From the NCBI GenBank assembly GCA_963780045.1, contig CAVZZZ010000001.1, positions 4,588,001-4,652,000 on the forward strand: 64,000 bases of DNA, given 5' to 3'. The stretch comes from JANXQG01 sp963780045. GTDB taxonomy: Bacteria; Planctomycetota; Planctomycetia; Pirellulales; Thermoguttaceae. The notes beneath the pieces are model-generated. The model was given only the letters and a program-made list of their open reading frames with translations. It did not search any database and had not been told where the DNA came from. Positions 28,916-39,981 of the stretch are shown piece after piece. Position numbers and translations under genes: made by a program. How positions within the stretch are numbered: the stretch's first letter is position 1; each line of letters opens with the position of its first letter.

Positions 28916-29365
28916 TCAATGCGAGGTCAAGTCGAAATCAATCTGGTTGTCGCCGGACTTTACCTCGCGCTTTTGGTCCGGATCTTGATTGTAGTTTTTC
29001 GGCACTACTTCCGAGCTAAGATCGTGCGAAGACATCTTGCTGATCCGCACCGCGTTCATGCCCACAGCCGCCCCCGGTTCATCGCGGATGTACGTCAACG
29101 TGTACTCGCCTTTGTCGTTGGTCATACCCTGCGACCGCCGGCCGCTAGGTATGGGCGCAAAGACCACCGTGGCGCCGTCCAACGGCTTGCCGTCGAGCGT
29201 GATGCGGCCGTGAACTCTGCCTACGGGCGGCCGATCACTCTTGTTGCATCCTCCGATCAGCCCGATACCAATATAACAGAGGACTACGACTGCGAACCGC
29301 GACGGCCCCGCGAAAAGAAGCGATGGGCCCGTGGCGGGAGGTCGAAGGATGATTTTGTGAGACAC
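28916..29365 (-). CDS. Planctomycete lipoprotein with carboxypeptidase-regulatory-like domain
   Basis: A 149-residue lipoprotein: a hydrophobic stretch ends in the lipobox LIGGC, then a ~70-residue beta-sandwich begins RVHGRITLDGKPLDGATVVFAP and continues with KGEYTLTY. Such small lipoproteins regularly follow DUF1559 genes in planctomycetes. Here it lies 68 bases after one. The start is taken as the GTG at 29365, which has AAGGGG seven bases before it. The function is unknown; an outer-surface structural role is inferred. Confidence 0.82.
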   Translation of the reverse strand: MSHKIILRPPATGPSLLFAGPSRFAVVVLCYIGIGLIGGCNKSDRPPVGRVHGRITLDGKPLDGATVVFAPIPSGRRSQGMTNDKGEYTLTYIRDEPGAAVGMNAVRISKMSSHDLSSEVVPKNYNQDPDQKREVKSGDNQIDFDLTSH

Positions 29366-29433
29366 TAACGACCCCTTGGCATTGCCTCGAAGTCTTCCGG
29401 TCGTTATCCAAAGACAGGACGCGGAAGCTTTGA

Positions 29434-30552
29434 TCATTGCGGGAATTGGGCAGTCACCGATTGCCCGAGAGGGTTGTTCGGATTAGTCACGGAAGCATCG
29501 AAGATCCCTCCATCGGCCATACTGGCCAGCAACGCCAGGGTGATCTGATCGATGCTTTCACTAATGAAGTGGACTCCGCCGTCGACCGAGGCGAAATTGG
29601 CGCCGTCGGGATGCATGCTGCCGGGCGACTCGAAAAAGTTGTTGTTCAAGCCCCCCGGCTGGCCCGAGTCATACCCGTAGTAGGTGTCCGTGTCCACCGC
29701 GGGGCTGGTGTTGCAGTCGAACAGGCAGGAGACGCCGCCGACCGCCCAGCCGTCGTTGCTGGTCATCGAGGGACCGTAGTACTCCGCATTTTGACCGGGC
29801 GGCACATAGCCGGGGTCGTGCAACCGCTGAAGTTCCCCGACCATTATCGTGTGTGACGCGCCGTCCTTGATCTGATTCAATGTGGTGCGGCTGTTGGGGT
29901 AGAAAACGCCAACTTGGCTGTTGTAATTGGCGTTCGCGGTGGAATTCTTGTTGGACGAGGCGTTGAGAACAGTGTATTCCGCGCCGTCCAACTCGTGATC
30001 GCCCATAGTCCCCAGGGTGTTGACCCAGCCATCGGTGCGCCCGATGCAGCCGCCGTAGTCGGTGCCTGCAACCGTCCACTTTTGGAACATGATGGTCTCG
30101 TCGCCTGGGCGCATTCGGCTCCGCCGGGAAGTGCAATAGAAGCCGGGAATATCCGTTTGGGCCTGGGCGATATTGACCAGAACGCTATGGCTTAAATCCC
30201 AGTGGTCATACAGTTGGTGGTACTCCATGAACGGCATAATGTAGAGCATCCAACTTGCCCCGCTGTTGCCGGTGCCTGTTTGAGTCGCTTCAAACCACAC
30301 ACTGTAGTCACCATTGTAGTACATCGTGGCGTAGTCGCGAACGACCGACACGCCGGGCGGCAGGTACTCATGGGTAGAAAGATGGTTATTCAAGGCCAAG
30401 GCGAGCTGCTTGATGTTGTTCGTGCATGCTGATCGTCGCCCTGCCTCCCGGGCGGCATTGATAGCCGGCAGCAACAGGGCAATCAAAATGCCGATGATCG
30501 CTATCACAACTAGCAGTTCCACGAGCGTAAAACCGCCTCTTTTTTCCTTCAT
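29434..30552 (-). CDS. DUF1559 prepilin-like exported protein
   Basis: A 372-residue protein with a type IV pilin-like N-terminus: GGFTLVELLVVIAIIGILIA, then LLPAINAAREAGRRSACTNN, followed by a long DUF1559 (SBP_bac_10-like) domain. The C-terminus has the usual GGVHFISESIDQITLALLAS. A GGAGG stands eight bases before the ATG at 30552. Pilin-like processing at the Gly-Phe junction is expected. The family is hugely expanded in planctomycetes and its function is not established. It probably forms a unit with the downstream lipoprotein. Confidence 0.94.
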   Translation of the reverse strand: MKEKRGGFTLVELLVVIAIIGILIALLLPAINAAREAGRRSACTNNIKQLALALNNHLSTHEYLPPGVSVVRDYATMYYNGDYSVWFEATQTGTGNSGASWMLYIMPFMEYHQLYDHWDLSHSVLVNIAQAQTDIPGFYCTSRRSRMRPGDETIMFQKWTVAGTDYGGCIGRTDGWVNTLGTMGDHELDGAEYTVLNASSNKNSTANANYNSQVGVFYPNSRTTLNQIKDGASHTIMVGELQRLHDPGYVPPGQNAEYYGPSMTSNDGWAVGGVSCLFDCNTSPAVDTDTYYGYDSGQPGGLNNNFFESPGSMHPDGANFASVDGGVHFISESIDQITLALLASMADGGIFDASVTNPNNPLGQSVTAQFPQ

Positions 30553-30734
30553 CGTGGACCTCCAATCCATTTGCGGCGAACGCGACCGCGGTGCGCCTCA
30601 TTCAAAAGGTATATAAAAAACTGGCACGACTACACAAAAAGCGCGGCCTCAAATACCCCTTTTTTTCTACCGGCCAATTGTTAGCATTTTATGAGCGTCG
30701 CGCTATAAGTCAATTCGATTTTATTTGCCCGTGC

Positions 30735-30784
30735 AAAAAACACCGCACCGGCCGACAGTCAAGCTCAACCGGTCGGTCGGCGCG
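30735..30784 (-). terminator. Rho-independent terminator after the giant PATR gene
   Basis: On the minus strand a 13-base stem (arms 30772-30784 and 30744-30756, CGCGCCGACCGAC against GTCGGCCGGTGCG, with one mismatch and one G-T pair) is followed by GTGTTTTTT. It sits about 50 bases past the stop at 30837. Confidence 0.7.
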
Positions 30785-30836
30785 ATGCTTTTGACGATGC
30801 TCGGATCGCAGTTCGAACGCTCTTTCAAAAGGCCCA

Positions 30837-33800
30837 TTAGGCCCTCGAACGCGGGCAGTACGCCCGACGACTGTGCCGTCGCCATCCTGCCGCCGTTCCA
30901 AAGCCGGCCGCGGCCAGTAGCAGCACAAGCGTGCAAGGTTCGGGCACGGCCGCCGAAGCACCTGCTGGGCTGGCGGCGCCAATAACCGTGCCAAATGCCG
31001 ATAAATCGCTGCCCACGTACAAGCCGTTCGTGCCGATGTCCAGGGCGTCAATCGCGTCGGCGCCGTCGATCACCAAAGTGCCCGGCCCGTCCACGACCGT
31101 CTTGCCGGTATAAGTATTGGTGCCGGTCAGCACGACGGCGCCGGTACCGCTCTGGGTAAGGTCGATTCCGCCGCTGATATCGCCTCGGTAGGTGATGTTG
31201 GCCGTGCGGCTGAAGACCAAGTGACCGTTCGTGCCGGTGAAGTTCACGCTATTGTGCGACACGGGATCGTAAAGCCCTCCATTGGGATCCGGCCCGGATT
31301 GGCGCTAGGCGCCTCGATGTCCGACGACTCTCCATTCGCACTAACATCACCCACGCGAACCGTCGCACCGTTGATGATGTTGATTTTCGCGTTGCTGCCG
31401 ACGGTCACCAGACCACTGGCATCGCGGAGCAGGTCGAACTCGCCGCCGCCCGCCGTGCCGCCGTCGACGTTCAGGACGCTGTTGGCGCTCCAGTTGGTGC
31501 TGTAGGAGATGGTAGTGCCGGCAGCGTACGCCGCGGTGGAATTGGCAAGGACGCGGCTGCCGCCCAGCAGTTCTATTGCCCGAGTGCCCGTGCTGCCGAG
31601 CGTATCGTAGGTGGCGACCGTGGACGTGCCGGCGTTCACGATGAAATTGCCGCCAAAGAGGCCCGTCACCGGCGTCGTGCCGGCGCTGATCGGCTCTGGA
31701 CCAAAAGTCTGCGACATAACCACCTCATTACCTGATACGGCAAGCGTGCCGCCGTTCAAGGTGATCGGGTTGCGGAAGTAGTTGGGCGTTCCGTTGACGC
31801 CATATTCAGAGCTGCCGCTGAGGGTGTTAAGCGCGTAAGTAGAGTCCGCCGTGTAATTGACCTGATCGGCGGCCACGACGAACATACCGCCGTGATTCAC
31901 GGTCACGCCATTGGGCATGTCCGGGTCGCCTTGGGTGCTTGTGCCGCTGGTCGGATCCAACGTCTTAAAACCCAGGGCGTTGAACAACTGGCCGTAAGGC
32001 CCGTTCCATATGCTTGTGCTGACCTGATAGGGGCCGACCTCCAACACGCCGGAGTCGACAGACCATTCTCCACCGAAGGTGGTATTCGACGTGACGGCCC
32101 CATCCTGCAATTGCACCACGCCGGGGCCGGTGACATGGATCGTCACCAGCTTGTTGGGGTCGTTCGCGTAGGTTGCCGGGCCGGTCTTGACGGCATTGCC
32201 TCCATAGTTGCTGACAAAGCTGCTGCCCGCGTCGTACTGGCGGATCGCGCTGCCGATTTGGAGTACGCTGCCGGGCCCGAGCGTGCCGATCGTCACCGAG
32301 CCTGTCCCATAGTTGGAAAGGTTCCCGACGTTATTGATGACGGCGGTGCCACTGTAATTCAGATTCACTTCGACTTCACCGTTTTCATAGGTTGAACTGC
32401 CGCTGCCCAGCAGCGATGCGCCGGGAAGGGAAGACGCCACCGAACCCGAAGAAAGAGAAACCGTGGGCTGGGAGACTCCGTTCGCCGTCACATCGGCGTT
32501 CAAGCCCAGTTGGGCGTTGGCCAATTGCAGCGAAGCACCAACGGCGACGTTGATGAAACCGCCGCTGCTGCCGCCGAATGGACTGTCATTCGCAGCATAA
32601 GACGAATAGGCGGACGTGGAGAATACGACGGCCCCTTGATCGACGTACAGGTTGCCGATATTGCCCGGTCCAGGTTGGTTACAGGCGAAAGTCAAGCTTC
32701 CCGAACCGGTTTTGTGAATATCCACCGAAAAAGTCGCCCCGGTGTACGACGGCGAGAGGTTCCCGGTGAGCGTGACGTTGTTGCCGTCCGTGTCAAAGTA
32801 AATGGGTTTCTGGCCGACGGGCGGGAAAGACATATTGTTGGCATACGTTCCCGTGCCGGCGAACTGCAAAGTCGAGCCGTCGTGCTGGCCGACGAAGTTG
32901 ATCGGGGCGGTCCCCAGGCAGGCCGGCGAATTGACCGAGAGGGTGCCGAAGCTGAGTACCACGGCGCCGGCCACCGGATCGAAGCTGTTATTGCTGTTCG
33001 TCAGGACCAGCATACCCTCTGTGCCTTCGAGTGCCGCCGGATTATTGACCGTCAGCGTGCCTTGCGAAGTCAGAGGCCCGGAAAGAGTCAGCACCGTGTT
33101 GGAGCCTATCACGTCCAACACGCCGCCGTTGGGACCGATGGTGATCGAGCGGCTGCTGCTGAATGAGGCGTTGACGCCGAGCGCGCTGCCAAGGTCGATG
33201 GTGACCGGGTTGGCGGAGTTGCCCAGGCCGCTGTTGGCCGCGACTACTAACTCGCCGCCCCCGATGTTGGAAACGCTGCCGCTAAAGGTATTGACGCCGC
33301 TAAGCGTTGCCAAGCCGCCTCCCTCGTAAATGAGCTGGCCGCCGCTGCCGTTGCCGATGATGACGCCGCTGAAGGTTTGATTGCTGGCGTCGCCGAAAGT
33401 GAAAACGCTGCTTGCACTGGCTGCACCGAGATTAATTGTTCCCGCGCCGCTTAATGCGCCCACTGTCTCGTTATGGCCATTGGCAAGGAACTGGGTGCCT
33501 GCCGCCATCGTAACGACGCCGCTTTGCGGGAGTTCATAACCTCCGCCCATGTCCGTGACCACGGCACTGTTAGTCAGTATGGTGCCGCCCGAGTACTTGC
33601 CCGGCTGCGCAAGCTCCAAGGTACCCGGGCCGACCACCGTAAGAGCAGCAGATGTATCCTGGGCAATTCCGCCCGAAACTGGCGAGACGGCCAGCGTCCC
33701 CGACGCTATGCTCCAACTTTGAGAGTATCCCAAAATGAGGTTTTTTGGGTTAAATGACGCCGATTGGTTCGCCGTGATGCCGTTATTGATCGTGAGCACA

Positions 33801-35824
33801 CCGTTGTTTCCGGTGATAAGGTATTGGGCTGCGTTCCCGCCATTAAAGGTGATTGAGCCTGCGGTTACACTGCCGCTAACGGTGACCGTTGCAAACCCTC
33901 CCGATCCGGACGTATTGCCGAAGGTCACGTTGTCGGGTCGAGTCGAGTCGAAGGTCAAACCAGCCGTCCCACCGCTGGTCCACTTCGCATTGCCGCTGTT
34001 GCTCCATGTGCCGTTGTTATCGACCAATTGCGTCGAACTGCCGTTCGACCAGAGCAAGTTTCGCGGCGCTTCCTGCGCTGAGGTCCACTTCAGGACTAAG
34101 TCATAGGCAGAATCCCCGGCGAGAGAGAACGTGCCCGCACTGGAATAGAGGCCATTGTTAAGGATGCTTCCCCCGAGCTCCGGCGCAAAGCTGCGCCGCC
34201 CGTGGTGTTGTTGCAACTGCCGGCGATCACCCACGTGTGATTGGTGTTCCAGAAAGCGTTGCCGTTTTCGGGGAGTTCACCCGTATTGGCGAAACTAATG
34301 GCGAGCTGCGAGCTGCCGCTGAAATTGACGAAGCCACCGTAGCCCCCAGGCCCGTTAGTATTGACGGGAGAGCCACCCGTGAAGCCAAGGCTGAGGACGT
34401 CCCAATTGACACCCGCCGTCCCGTTTGTGCTGTCCAAAAGGCTTGGCCCCATCTTCCACAAATACGTGCCGCCGGCGGAGAAGTTGGCCTCGCTGTTGCC
34501 ATTCACGTTATTGGTTATCGTCAACGTGCCGATCGTCGACGGCGTGGCGCCGGGGGTGACTACCGCCGGCCCCGCGGTGCCGCCAACCGAAAGGGCGCCG
34601 TAGATCGTGCCTGCGCCTGCCATCGTCCCGGCGGTAACGTTCACCGAGGCGATGACCGTCGTGTTCAATTGGAGGGTGCCCGTACCGTTCTTGACAAACT
34701 GCGCGGCAGTCACGCTGCCGGTGCCGGTGAAATTGTACGCCCCGCCGGTATTCGAAACGACGATCGCGCTGGCGGCGACCCCGTTGGCGCCGCCCCCGAT
34801 GTTTACCGTGCTGCCGCCGCTGATGGCCAAGCCCGTGTCGTCGAACGTGGCGGTGCTGTTGGTGGCGTCGGCCGTCATGTTGACCTGGGAACCGGAGGCA
34901 GTGGAGAAACAGGGCGTAACGCCGTCCCAGTTGTTGCTGCCCACCGAGGGCTGCCAATAAAGCGGCGGACCGCCCGGGACAGGCGTAATCGTGATCGGAG
35001 AGAACTCGGGGACATTGCTGGTGGTATAGAAGGAGAGGAAGCCGGTCATATCCACGTACCCGGAGGGGATCGTCAGGTTGGCCATGTTCTGGTTCGCGAC
35101 GGAGTAAGAAGTCGGCCAGTAGTAAAAGTTGATAGAATTGCCCTGCGAATCGATCACGTTCGACCCGGGGACCGGCGAATTGGCGGTGCCGAACAATTTA
35201 CCGGGCGTGCCCGCCCCGCTGATCTTTACATTGTTCAGTGTGACCATGTGCGCGGCCAAGTCGCTGGGCAAAATAGTCGTATTAGGGGCACTCGAGCCCG
35301 AAACGTCTCCGTTGCCGTTGTTGTAGTCGCTGAGGATGTAAGAGACCGTCGAAGTTATCGGTGAGGGAACCGAAGCAGTCCCGATCTTGCTGATAGCCGA
35401 GATATTGCCTCTGGTAGTGCCGCCTATTTCTGGAATCTGGTGAAATGGCGAATATATGCCAGTGACGCTCACTTCATCACCCACGGTAGGCGTATAGGTA
35501 CCCCCGCTCGGCAAGAGGCCGAAAACGTCCGTGGCATCACCAGTCGCGTCTTGAATGTAAAACGCGCGTATAGGGATACGTAACGCCGTTTACGACCCCT
35601 GGGTTGCTTAGGATCTGGGTAATCACCCCGGTCGTCGTGTAGGAGGTATTGTAACCTCCGCTATTCTGAAGATATGAGATCGTCTCGTATTGCGCCCGTG
35701 CGGTAGACGCAAAGCCGCCTATCACCGCCAGAAGACTGCCCACCACCAGCCAGCGGCAACGGCTTGAAATAAGCATCGCGCAACTTGGGGTCGAGCGAAT
35801 CCGCGTCAAAATCTTGCAAACCAT
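30837..35824 (-). CDS. Giant PATR/PEP-CTERM protein with N-terminal OB-like domain (three frameshifts)
   Basis: Four frames join in order at about 35565, 34190 and 31275 into roughly 1,660 residues. The N-terminus has a signal segment ending ASTARA. A first domain of ~230 residues resembles the OB-fold of extracellular nuclease-type proteins (PTVGDEVSVTGIY) and is paralogous to the protein at 36089: both have FYYWPTSY/FFYWPSSY, PEF and ITPV motifs. The rest is Gly/Ser/Thr-rich autotransporter-type beta repeats (GSGTVTIG, TYTGKTVVDGPGTL). It ends with a PEP-CTERM signal (VPEPCTLVLLLAAAGFG) and a basic tail, so an exosortase would process it at the surface. Each junction restores motif continuity without loss of sequence. 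Whether this is one protein needs resequencing. Confidence 0.75.
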
Positions 35825-36088
35825 TACTTGTCCTTACCCCCTTGAATGGAAGAAAACCGTCTTTTGAGGATCGTCGCTACCCCGGACGACGATTGCTGAA
35901 ATAACAGTGACACGAAGTTCCGAAAAACCGCGTCAGTCTTGCGCTACGCTTACCTCCCCAATGATCTCCGGGTTGACTTTGGCACCAAAGCCACCTCCGA
36001 GTTTATCCCAACACGACGCGCGCGCAAGTAACCCCCGGGCAACCATGACGCGCGGCGCCAGTGTCCGCGCAGTTTTCTGAATCAGGCG

Positions 36089-37060
36089 TCAATGCCGACG
36101 AGCATACTCGAGTTTTGCTGCCCGCAGGGTCGACTTCCACCGTTTCCGGCGGAAGCAACCCAACATTGCTAAGGCCGTTCCGGTCCCGACCAGCGCTAAC
36201 GTTCCCGGCTCGGGCGCTATGGTAACCGGGGTGACGTTAAATGGCACGAACTCGGGTGCCCCGCCGAAAATGTCGAAAAAGCCCGTCATGTTATACGTGT
36301 TGCCCGGGCCATAGTTTATCGGTTGACCGGCAAGGTTTTGCAGTGCCATAGAATAGGAACTCGGCCAGTAGAAGAAGCTGCACGAGCCGCTGCTATCGTT
36401 GAGGTACACTGAGCCGGTGGTGTTGGCGGTGCCAAAGCTGGTTTGAGGGGTCGCAGTCCCAGAGCTGGTGAGCCAAACATTTGTCATCGTCACAAGTTGC
36501 GCGGTGAGGTCGTTGGGACCGATCGTCGTCGTCACTGTCCCGGAGGAAACCGTCTGGGAGTTGGCCGCAAAATCGCTGACGACATAGGCGAGGTTGTGGC
36601 CGGTGACAGGCTGCGAGTACGCATTTCCCGTGCTTTGCGTGGCAGATTGCGTAATCACTGAAAGCTCAGGGAACCCGTCGAATGGTTCGTACGTGCCCTT
36701 GAGATCAAGGGCGTCACCGAGGTGCGGCGTGTAACCAAGTGCCGAAAGGGTGGACGAGGGACTGAAAACGTCCATTCCACCGGTTGTGTCGTTGACGTAG
36801 AACGCCCAACTGGTGTACGATCTGCTGCCGGCGACAGTCATCACCGTGCCCGGCGTGCTAAGCAGCGCGGAAACAATCGGCCACGAGTTGTTGCCCTGAT
36901 TGAACGGCGGACCAATTGGAACATAATTGAGCTCGACGAGATTGCCCGTCGTGTCATTGGCCTGGACGTCCGAAATATAGTCTGCCATCGCCGGGGCGGC
37001 CGAGGCAACTAAGCCGGCCAAAATGCCTGCGGCGAGAACCAAATTCTTCGTTCGATGCAT
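36089..37060 (-). CDS. PEP-CTERM protein with OB-like domain
   Basis: A 323-residue exported protein. The signal peptide ends APAMA, followed by a beta-rich domain of about 230 residues (SWAFYVNDTTGGMDVF, HLGDALDLKGTYEPFDGFPEL, QLVTMTNVWL, SFFYWPSSYS) and the sorting signal APEPGTLALVGTGTALAMLG with a basic end. The GD-alternating strand pattern resembles OB-fold domains of secreted nuclease-associated proteins, but no catalytic residues are seen. It is the paralogue of the first ~230 residues of the downstream giant protein. A strong GGGGGAG lies before the ATG at 37060. Ligand unknown. Confidence 0.85.
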   Translation of the reverse strand: MHRTKNLVLAAGILAGLVASAAPAMADYISDVQANDTTGNLVELNYVPIGPPFNQGNNSWPIVSALLSTPGTVMTVAGSRSYTSWAFYVNDTTGGMDVFSPSSTLSALGYTPHLGDALDLKGTYEPFDGFPELSVITQSATQSTGNAYSQPVTGHNLAYVVSDFAANSQTVSSGTVTTTIGPNDLTAQLVTMTNVWLTSSGTATPQTSFGTANTTGSVYLNDSSGSCSFFYWPSSYSMALQNLAGQPINYGPGNTYNMTGFFDIFGGAPEFVPFNVTPVTIAPEPGTLALVGTGTALAMLGCFRRKRWKSTLRAAKLEYARRH

Positions 37061-37580
37061 ATCTACTCCCCCTTCGAGATAGGACGCAAATTAGTAAGGA
37101 AAAACATTGTCAAGACTGAGAAGTCCCACGGAGCGCCGCGAACGAACGCCGAACCTTGAACCAGAATGGGCCAAACTTGTAGCCCGATGCGTGGGGACCG
37201 GCGAGCGAAAGAGAGCACCACGGAACAGTTGGAACCAGGAAGGTTCCCTCTGTATTCGTTCAAAAGCCGCGGAAAAAACGTCCCATTGGCTGCCGCGTAG
37301 GGCGTCGGTTTCCGTTTCCCGCCTGCCTTGCGGCAAAGCGAAACGAGCTTTTAGGTGCTAACGCTGCCTCGTGTTGTCGTTGTTAAACGATGGCGATATT
37401 TCTGGCGACATGCGGCCGCCAGACCTGTCAGCAGTGCTGTGCGATAATCTATCGCGTCCGGCACTGTAACTTACGCCATTATTGCATAGATGCCAACAGG
37501 CTGTCAATCATCTGGCAGTTAGAAAACTGCTAAGAGTACGTTATTTCTCTGTTAGGCAATTGTTAGAATGACAAAATTGT
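37061..37580. other. Intergenic region with AT-rich end
   Basis: About 520 bases between the PEP-CTERM gene (start) and araD (stop), both on the minus strand. Positions ~37380-37600 are markedly more AT-rich than the surroundings and include a small GCAGTTAGAAAACTGC hairpin near 37512, possibly the end of the araBD transcript. Positions 37100-37330 have open frames on both strands but nothing that reads like a protein; a GGAACCAGGAAGGTTCC palindrome is present near 37225. Confidence 0.5.
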
Positions 37581-38270
37581 TCATTTCTGTCCGTAGTATG
37601 CCCCCGGACCATGTTTGCGCCGATAGTGCTTCGCCAGTACCCACGGTTCCAGCACGGGCGCTGTCGCGTCCAACGACCAGGTTCCCAGCACCATCGCAGC
37701 AACGGCCTCAAGCGCCACCGCGTTCTCAAGTGCCTTTTCCACACTGCTGCCCCAAACGAAGGGAGCATGCCCTGCGACCAACACAGCCGGGACTGCGTCG
37801 GCGTCCAGTTCCGCAAATCGTTCCACGATGACTCGTCCAGTGTTTGCTTCGTAATTCTCCTCGACCTCGCGCGGGAGCAATGCCCGCGTAACCGGCACCG
37901 GTCCGTGAAAATGGTCGGCATGGGTCGTTCCCAGGCAGGGAATCTCGCGGCGGGCCTGGGCGAAGATCGTGGCATGATGACTATGGGTATGAACGACGCC
38001 GCCAATATTCCGGAACGCGCGATAGAGTGCCAGGTGCGTGGCCGTGTCGCTGGACGGCTTCAGCTTGCCTTCCACGACGCGACCATCCAGATCGACGACG
38101 ACCATGTGCTCCGGTTGGAGGTCGCCGTAAGGCACGCCGCTGGGCTTGATCGCGACCAGCCCCCGCTGGCGGTCAATGCCGCTGACATTTCCCCAAGTAA
38201 GCGTTACGAGGCCGGCTGCGACCAACTCGCGATTGGCCGCGCATACTCGCTGCATCAATTCATCGAGCAT
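37581..38270 (-). CDS. araD: L-ribulose-5-phosphate 4-epimerase
   Basis: A 229-residue class II aldolase-fold enzyme, the E. coli AraD length. It shows LTWGNVSGID, AIKPSGVPYGDL, VDLDGRVVEGKLKPSSDTATHLALYRAF, the zinc-binding VHTHSHHAT, and HADHFHGPVPVTRAL. It converts L-ribulose-5-phosphate to D-xylulose-5-phosphate. The start at 38270 lies 13 bases after the ribulokinase stop, so the pair is an operon. The isomerase araA is not in the window. Confidence 0.93.
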   Translation of the reverse strand: MLDELMQRVCAANRELVAAGLVTLTWGNVSGIDRQRGLVAIKPSGVPYGDLQPEHMVVVDLDGRVVEGKLKPSSDTATHLALYRAFRNIGGVVHTHSHHATIFAQARREIPCLGTTHADHFHGPVPVTRALLPREVEENYEANTGRVIVERFAELDADAVPAVLVAGHAPFVWGSSVEKALENAVALEAVAAMVLGTWSLDATAPVLEPWVLAKHYRRKHGPGAYYGQK

Positions 38271-38283
38271 TTGGGATTTCCCG

Positions 38284-39981
38284 TCAAACGGCTTCTCGCC
38301 GCACGCGGTCGCGAATGGCAATCAAGTCCTTCATCACGCGGTTGACCGCGACCTTTCCGCCGGCCGCACTGAATGCATTGTAGAGCGCGGAATAAACCCG
38401 ATACAACTCGGCGTAGGTGGCCGCGGCCTTCCTCGCCGGCCGGTACACCACTTCGCGGAAGCTGGTCATTTTGCTTTGCGCGGCCTTGACCGTGCGATGG
38501 GCTCCGCCCGCCACGGCGCCGAAGATCGCCGCTCCCAAGGCACAGGTCTGCGCCGAGCGGCTGATTTTCATCGGCCGGTTGCAAACGTCGGCATAGATCT
38601 GCATCACCAGCGGGTTCTTCTCGGCAATCCCGCCGCAATTGACGACTTCCTTCACCTTAACGCCATATTCCTCGAAGCGATTGATGATCGCCAGCGCGCC
38701 GAAGGCGGTGGCTTCGATCAGCGCGCGGTAAATCTCCGCCGCGGTCGTGTGCAGCGTTTGGCCGACGAGCAGGCCGGTCAACAGTGGATCAACGAGAATC
38801 GTGCGATTGCCGTTGTTCCAGTCCAACGCGACCAGCCCACTGACGCCTGGCAGGACTTTCTCGGCCGCGCGGCTCAATTCGCCGTGGGAATCGCCATTGC
38901 GGGCGGCCGGCGCGAGCGATTTGACGAACCAATTGAAAATATCGCCAACGGCCGATTGGCCCGCCTCAAGTCCGTACATGCCCGGCACGACCGAGCCCGG
39001 CACGATGCCGCACAGGCCGGGAATGTCCGGCAGATCGCGGTCCAAAGGGGCGACCATCATGTCGCAGGTGCTGGTGCCGATGATCTTTACGAGCGTTCCC
39101 GGTTTGATGCCCGCCCCCACGGCGCCCATGTGCGCGTCGAACGCGCCCACGGCTACCGCCACGCCGGGGGGCAGTCCGACGCGAGCGGCCACTTCCGCGG
39201 TGAGCAACCCGGCCTTTTGGTCGGCGGATTGCGCATGGGCAACGTAACGTGTGCGAAGCGGAGGCAGCCCGGCATCCAGATCGGCAAGAAATTTGGCACT
39301 GGGCAGTCCGCCCCACGACTCGCTGTACATCGCCTTGTGGCCCGCCGCGCAAATCCCGCGCGGAAGCGTGTCGGGATCGAGATTGCCGGTCACGAAGGCG
39401 GGCACAAAGTCGGCCAGTTCCACCCACGAGTAGGCGGCCGAAAAGACCTTCGGCTCCGTTCGCTTGCAGTGCAGGATTTTCGACCAGTACCATTCGCTGC
39501 TGTATACGCCGCCGCACTTCGCGAGATACTTATCCTGGGCTTTTTTGGCCTTGGCCGTAATCAGCGCCGCTTCCGCATGGGCGGAATGGTCTTTCCACAG
39601 CCAGGCCTGCGCTGCCAGATTGCCGGCGAAATCGGGCGACAAAGCCAGAGGCATGCCGCGGCGATCGACCGGAATCGGCGTCGAGCCGGTCGTATCGACG
39701 CCAATGCCCATTACCCTTTCCGGACGAAATGCTGCATCGCTCGCTGCCAACCGGACCGCTTGGCCGACCGAGCGGTAGAACCCCTCGATGTAGTCCGCCG
39801 GGTTTTGCCGTGCGGTGTGCGGGTCGCGCGGGTCCAGCAATATGCCCGCCTCGCCGCTGGGATAATCGAAAACCGCGGTGGCAATCTCCCGCCCGTCGGC
39901 CGCATCGACGACCAATGCGCGGACGCTGTTGGTGCCATAGTCCACGCCGATAGCAAACGCAGGTGCAGCCTTCTTGGCCAT
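38284..39981 (-). CDS. araB: Ribulokinase
   Basis: A 565-residue FGGY-family kinase of the AraB type. It shows FAIGVDYGTNSVRALVVD, GIGVDTTGSTPIPVD, AWLWKDHSAHAEA, SEWYWSKILH, the catalytic AFDAHMGAVGAG, KIIGTSTCDMM, and the phosphate-binding NCGGIAEKNPL. The size fits AraB. It phosphorylates L-ribulose, and AraB enzymes accept several ketopentoses. It is the first gene of an araB-araD pair. With xylA and rhaA nearby but no dedicated kinases, it may act on more than one ketose (inference). Confidence 0.92.
   Translation of the reverse strand: MAKKAAPAFAIGVDYGTNSVRALVVDAADGREIATAVFDYPSGEAGILLDPRDPHTARQNPADYIEGFYRSVGQAVRLAASDAAFRPERVMGIGVDTTGSTPIPVDRRGMPLALSPDFAGNLAAQAWLWKDHSAHAEAALITAKAKKAQDKYLAKCGGVYSSEWYWSKILHCKRTEPKVFSAAYSWVELADFVPAFVTGNLDPDTLPRGICAAGHKAMYSESWGGLPSAKFLADLDAGLPPLRTRYVAHAQSADQKAGLLTAEVAARVGLPPGVAVAVGAFDAHMGAVGAGIKPGTLVKIIGTSTCDMMVAPLDRDLPDIPGLCGIVPGSVVPGMYGLEAGQSAVGDIFNWFVKSLAPAARNGDSHGELSRAAEKVLPGVSGLVALDWNNGNRTILVDPLLTGLLVGQTLHTTAAEIYRALIEATAFGALAIINRFEEYGVKVKEVVNCGGIAEKNPLVMQIYADVCNRPMKISRSAQTCALGAAIFGAVAGGAHRTVKAAQSKMTSFREVVYRPARKAAATYAELYRVYSALYNAFSAAGGKVAVNRVMKDLIAIRDRVRREAV

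Noticed and set aside
37107..37361. 84-codon plus-strand open frame upstream of the PEP-CTERM gene
   Set aside because: Open frames of similar length occur on the opposite strand too; composition is not protein-like and no ribosome site or motif was seen.
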